DNA from: UBA1309 sp047605645
GTDB lineage: Bacteria > Bacteroidota > Bacteroidia > Bacteroidales > Dysgonomonadaceae
Length of the DNA: 64,000 bases
NCBI GenBank assembly: GCA_047605645.1
Contig: JASGFJ010000001.1
Coordinates: 62,001-126,000 of the forward strand
Reading direction: 5' to 3'
Shown here: positions 61,622-64,000 of the stretch, in pieces
Position numbering within the stretch: position 1 is the first letter of the stretch
Layout of the letters: each line of letters begins with the position of its first letter
Notes under the pieces: generated by a model
What the model was told of the DNA's origin: nothing
Database searches by the model: none
The model's input: only the letters and a program-made list of their open reading frames with translations
Position numbers and translations under genes: made by a program

Positions 61622-64000
61622 ATCTGTTGAGAAGTATCAGGAAAAAATAACAGAAACAGATGATATTTATTCTTTGAAACTTCCGCTTCGGGAGAAATAT
61701 CTTGCAATCAATTATATTCTGGAAAGGAGTTGCTACGAACTGACCAAAGAGGAGGCGTTGCAATTCCCTTCCTTTTTTTCACGTCTTGTTTTTCTGTGTC
61801 AGCAATACGACATTTCCCGTAAAACGCAGGGACAATTGCTCCACTTGCGGCATAAAACCCGGTTTTTACAAAAAAACACTTCCCATATCTTGTCCAAACA
61901 CGAGTTGGATACAGCTATTCACTACCTGAAAATATTTTTCGGATATATCTATCTCAACCGGCATCCTGAAGACGAATCCGAAGATACAATTGTCTCCTCA
62001 CCAACAGGCACTTTGCCTTCTTATCTGCGGGTGTATGTGCTGAGTAACAATGTGGAAGAGCATCTGATGCACTGCGTGCCTGATCAGGAAGGGGTGGAGG
62101 ATATCAAGGTGCGTTACGATTTGGCTGCTGTCAATGAGGTGTTTACACCTGTGTTGGAACACGTTTGGGAAGGAGCTCAGCTCAATCTTATCTCACCCCG
62201 GCAAGACCAGGCTTCCGGTGAAGTGACAGCGAAGGTTTTTGTTCTTGAGCCTGATTTTCTCCTGGATGTGTCTTCCCTGGCAGAATGTTTTCCCTCTTTT
62301 GCAACGAATTATCTGCACTACTTCCGAAAGAAGTTTGAGCAAAGTCCGCAGACCCATTTTATTTTGCTGGGGAACCTGGCCAACTTTTTTCTCGATGAGC
62401 TGATTTATGCAGAACATTGCGAAACACTTTCTTTCAGGGATATTTTCCTGAAAGCTTTCAAACAAATGCCTTTTGAGTTTACGAGTTGTAAAGAAATTAG
62501 TCAGGAGGACGACTTCCGCGCATTTATGAAAAAAGCGGAAGCTCACTTCGAACATATCCGCCGGGTGGTGTCCTCCGATTTCCCGCGCATGGGAATTCAT
62601 CCTCGTGAAAGCACGCTTGAACCGTCCTTCTTCTGTGAAAAATATGGTGTGCAGGGACGCCTCGATATGCTTCAGGCTGCCGAAGACCAACACCGGCTGC
62701 ATCACATTGTGGAGTTGAAGTCCGGCGGGCTGCCTTATCCCGCTTCCGACCACGGCCGAATCTCTGCCAATCATGAAGTGCAAACCATTATTTACCGGAT
62801 GATAATCGAGACGGTATATGGCACTGACAGCCGGCAGGTTTTCCCGGCAATACTCTATTCGGCGGCAGATATTCCGGGGACAAATCTACGCATGGCAGCT
62901 CCTTCCAAAATGAAAGAAAAGGAAATACTGCATCTGCGTAATCAAATTGTGCTGATGGAGCATAATTTATATGCCGACGGCGAAGCAGGAGTCCTTTCTT
63001 ATCTCCGGAAATGGCTCGATATTTCGAATTATCCCCGCGCACCGAAATTTCTGGAAGAACAACTGAATGCATTTAAAAAAATAATTGAAGGGATTACTCC
63101 TCTCGAAAAATCTTATTTCACGCGCTTTGTCAGCTTTATTTCCCGTGAACTCTATATTCTCAAGGCGGGGGATCTCGGGCCGGATACACGTCCCGGAATA
63201 TCCGATTTATGGAAGAGTAATTTCCTTCAGCGACAAGAAAAATTCGAGCTGATATCCGTGTCCATTCACGAAATAAGCGACTATGAACGGGGAATGGTTA
63301 TTTCGTTTATCAAGCATACGGAGCAGCCTTTTGTGAATTTCCGCGAAGGGGATATTTGTGTGGTATATCCTCGTGATAAAGAGACCGACACTGTACTCAA
63401 TCAGCAGATTCTAAAAGGAACAATCGAACGGATTACGAGCAATCACGTGCGGGTGCGCTTCCGCTACAAACAGCGAAACGCCTCCTTTTTTGCGACACAT
63501 CAACGCTGGGTAATCGAACACGACGTGATGGATCACAGTTACAACCAGATGTATCGCAATTTATTTGCTTTCCTTCAGGCGGATAAGAAAAAACGGGAAC
63601 TGTTGCTTGGTATGCAGGCACCTCAAAGTACTTATCCAAAGGAGCCTTCGGAAGATCTTTCCTTCGAGGAAAAGCGAGATACTGTCATTGAAAAAGCGAT
63701 GGCCGCCGAAGACTATTTTCTGATTGTCGGTCCTCCGGGAACAGGCAAGACTTCTGTCTTTGCCCGAAATCTTATTGAACGGTATTTTGATAATCCGGAT
63801 GCCAATATCCTTGTTTTGGCTTATACAAACCGTGCAGTAGATGAACTTTGCGAAGCCATTAAAGCGGCTGTGGGAAGCCCTGAAGCATACATCCGTATCG
63901 GTTCGGAACTGTCTTGCGGTGAAGCATACCGGGATCGGTTGCTCCAGAATATATCGGCAAAATCCGACTCTCGCCAACAATTGCAACAAATTATTACCTC
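61605..64000 (+). CDS. Dna2-like fused PD-(D/E)XK nuclease and SF1 helicase, N-terminal part
   Basis: The frame is open from ATG 61605 (alternative ATG 61611) to the window edge, about 798 codons, with no stop. After a helical N-terminal region come the RecB/Dna2-type nuclease motifs: GRLD (Asp354), VELK (Glu370, Lys372) and QTIIY (QxxxY) at about 393. A long middle region with a beta-barrel-like part (FREGDICVVYPRDKE) follows. Then comes a superfamily 1 (UPF1/Dna2-type) ATPase with Walker A GPPGTGKTS (Lys715) and motif Ia LAYTNRAVDEL. Nuclease-then-helicase order matches Dna2. A role in end processing or recombination repair is inferred. The helicase C-terminal half is off the window. Confidence 0.85.
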   Translation, partial: MLMSNKSVEKYQEKITETDDIYSLKLPLREKYLAINYILERSCYELTKEEALQFPSFFSRLVFLCQQYDISRKTQGQLLHLRHKTRFLQKNTSHILSKHELDTAIHYLKIFFGYIYLNRHPEDESEDTIVSSPTGTLPSYLRVYVLSNNVEEHLMHCVPDQEGVEDIKVRYDLAAVNEVFTPVLEHVWEGAQLNLISPRQDQASGEVTAKVFVLEPDFLLDVSSLAECFPSFATNYLHYFRKKFEQSPQTHFILLGNLANFFLDELIYAEHCETLSFRDIFLKAFKQMPFEFTSCKEISQEDDFRAFMKKAEAHFEHIRRVVSSDFPRMGIHPRESTLEPSFFCEKYGVQGRLDMLQAAEDQHRLHHIVELKSGGLPYPASDHGRISANHEVQTIIYRMIIETVYGTDSRQVFPAILYSAADIPGTNLRMAAPSKMKEKEILHLRNQIVLMEHNLYADGEAGVLSYLRKWLDISNYPRAPKFLEEQLNAFKKIIEGITPLEKSYFTRFVSFISRELYILKAGDLGPDTRPGISDLWKSNFLQRQEKFELISVSIHEISDYERGMVISFIKHTEQPFVNFREGDICVVYPRDKETDTVLNQQILKGTIERITSNHVRVRFRYKQRNASFFATHQRWVIEHDVMDHSYNQMYRNLFAFLQADKKKRELLLGMQAPQSTYPKEPSEDLSFEEKRDTVIEKAMAAEDYFLIVGPPGTGKTSVFARNLIERYFDNPDANILVLAYTNRAVDELCEAIKAAVGSPEAYIRIGSELSCGEAYRDRLLQNISAKSDSRQQLQQIIT

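Noticed and set aside
62193..63989. Minus-strand frames of 68-196 codons near the right end
   Set aside because: They are antisense to the continuous plus-strand Dna2-like frame, which carries clear catalytic motifs.

Overview
The window reads as a Bacteroidales chromosome (Bacteroidota, probably near the Dysgonomonadaceae/Paludibacteraceae; the family is inference). The support is a dcw cluster of the Bacteroidota type, SusC/SusD-like proteins, BACON domains, a hybrid two-component sensor, promoters resembling TAnnTTTG and weak Shine-Dalgarno sites. Both ends cut a gene.

1-15.4 kb is the division and cell-wall cluster on the plus strand: rsmH (partial), an ftsL-like gene, ftsI, murE, mraY, murD, ftsW, murG, murC, ftsQ, ftsA, ftsZ, then yqeY. 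murF and ddl are absent from it. 15.4-17.9 kb is a small accessory island: an ABC-F ATPase gene between a truncated transposase and a frameshifted tyrosine recombinase relic. 17.9-21.5 kb carries minus-strand CPBP protease, DUF1460 amidase-like and formate-THF ligase genes. A class A penicillin-binding protein follows on the plus strand to 24.1 kb.

24.2-25.7 kb has no protein gene. It holds two related ORF-less group II intron remnants with five tandem 23-bp units between them. 25.7-27.1 kb encodes two small proteins sharing an EKW-type motif plus an ECF sigma factor. 27.3-31.8 kb is a marR-emrA-emrB-tolC efflux operon on the minus strand, with a palindromic operator over its promoter.

32.3-55.1 kb is a polysaccharide utilisation locus that looks like a xyloglucan locus. 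On the minus strand, in transcription order, are GH31 (PA14 insert), SusC, SusD, a surface glycan-binding lipoprotein, BACON-GH5, GH2 and a sialate-O-acetylesterase-type esterase. Divergently lie a hybrid two-component regulator and a GH3. The proposed flow is surface cleavage by GH5, capture and import by SGBP/SusD/SusC, and periplasmic trimming by GH31, GH2, GH3 and the esterase, with the hybrid sensor switching the locus on.

55.6-57.3 kb is a divergent HxlR / DoxX-YceI module. Then come a large zinc metalloprotease, kdsB, a small lipoprotein and, running off the right end, a Dna2-like nuclease-helicase.

The least explained signals are three. An 88-bp leader with a compensated hairpin sits at the same distance before two unrelated genes (CPBP and GH5). 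The intron-relic/23-bp-repeat tract is the second. The ECF operon with EKW-motif proteins is the third. No tRNA, rRNA or CRISPR array was seen.
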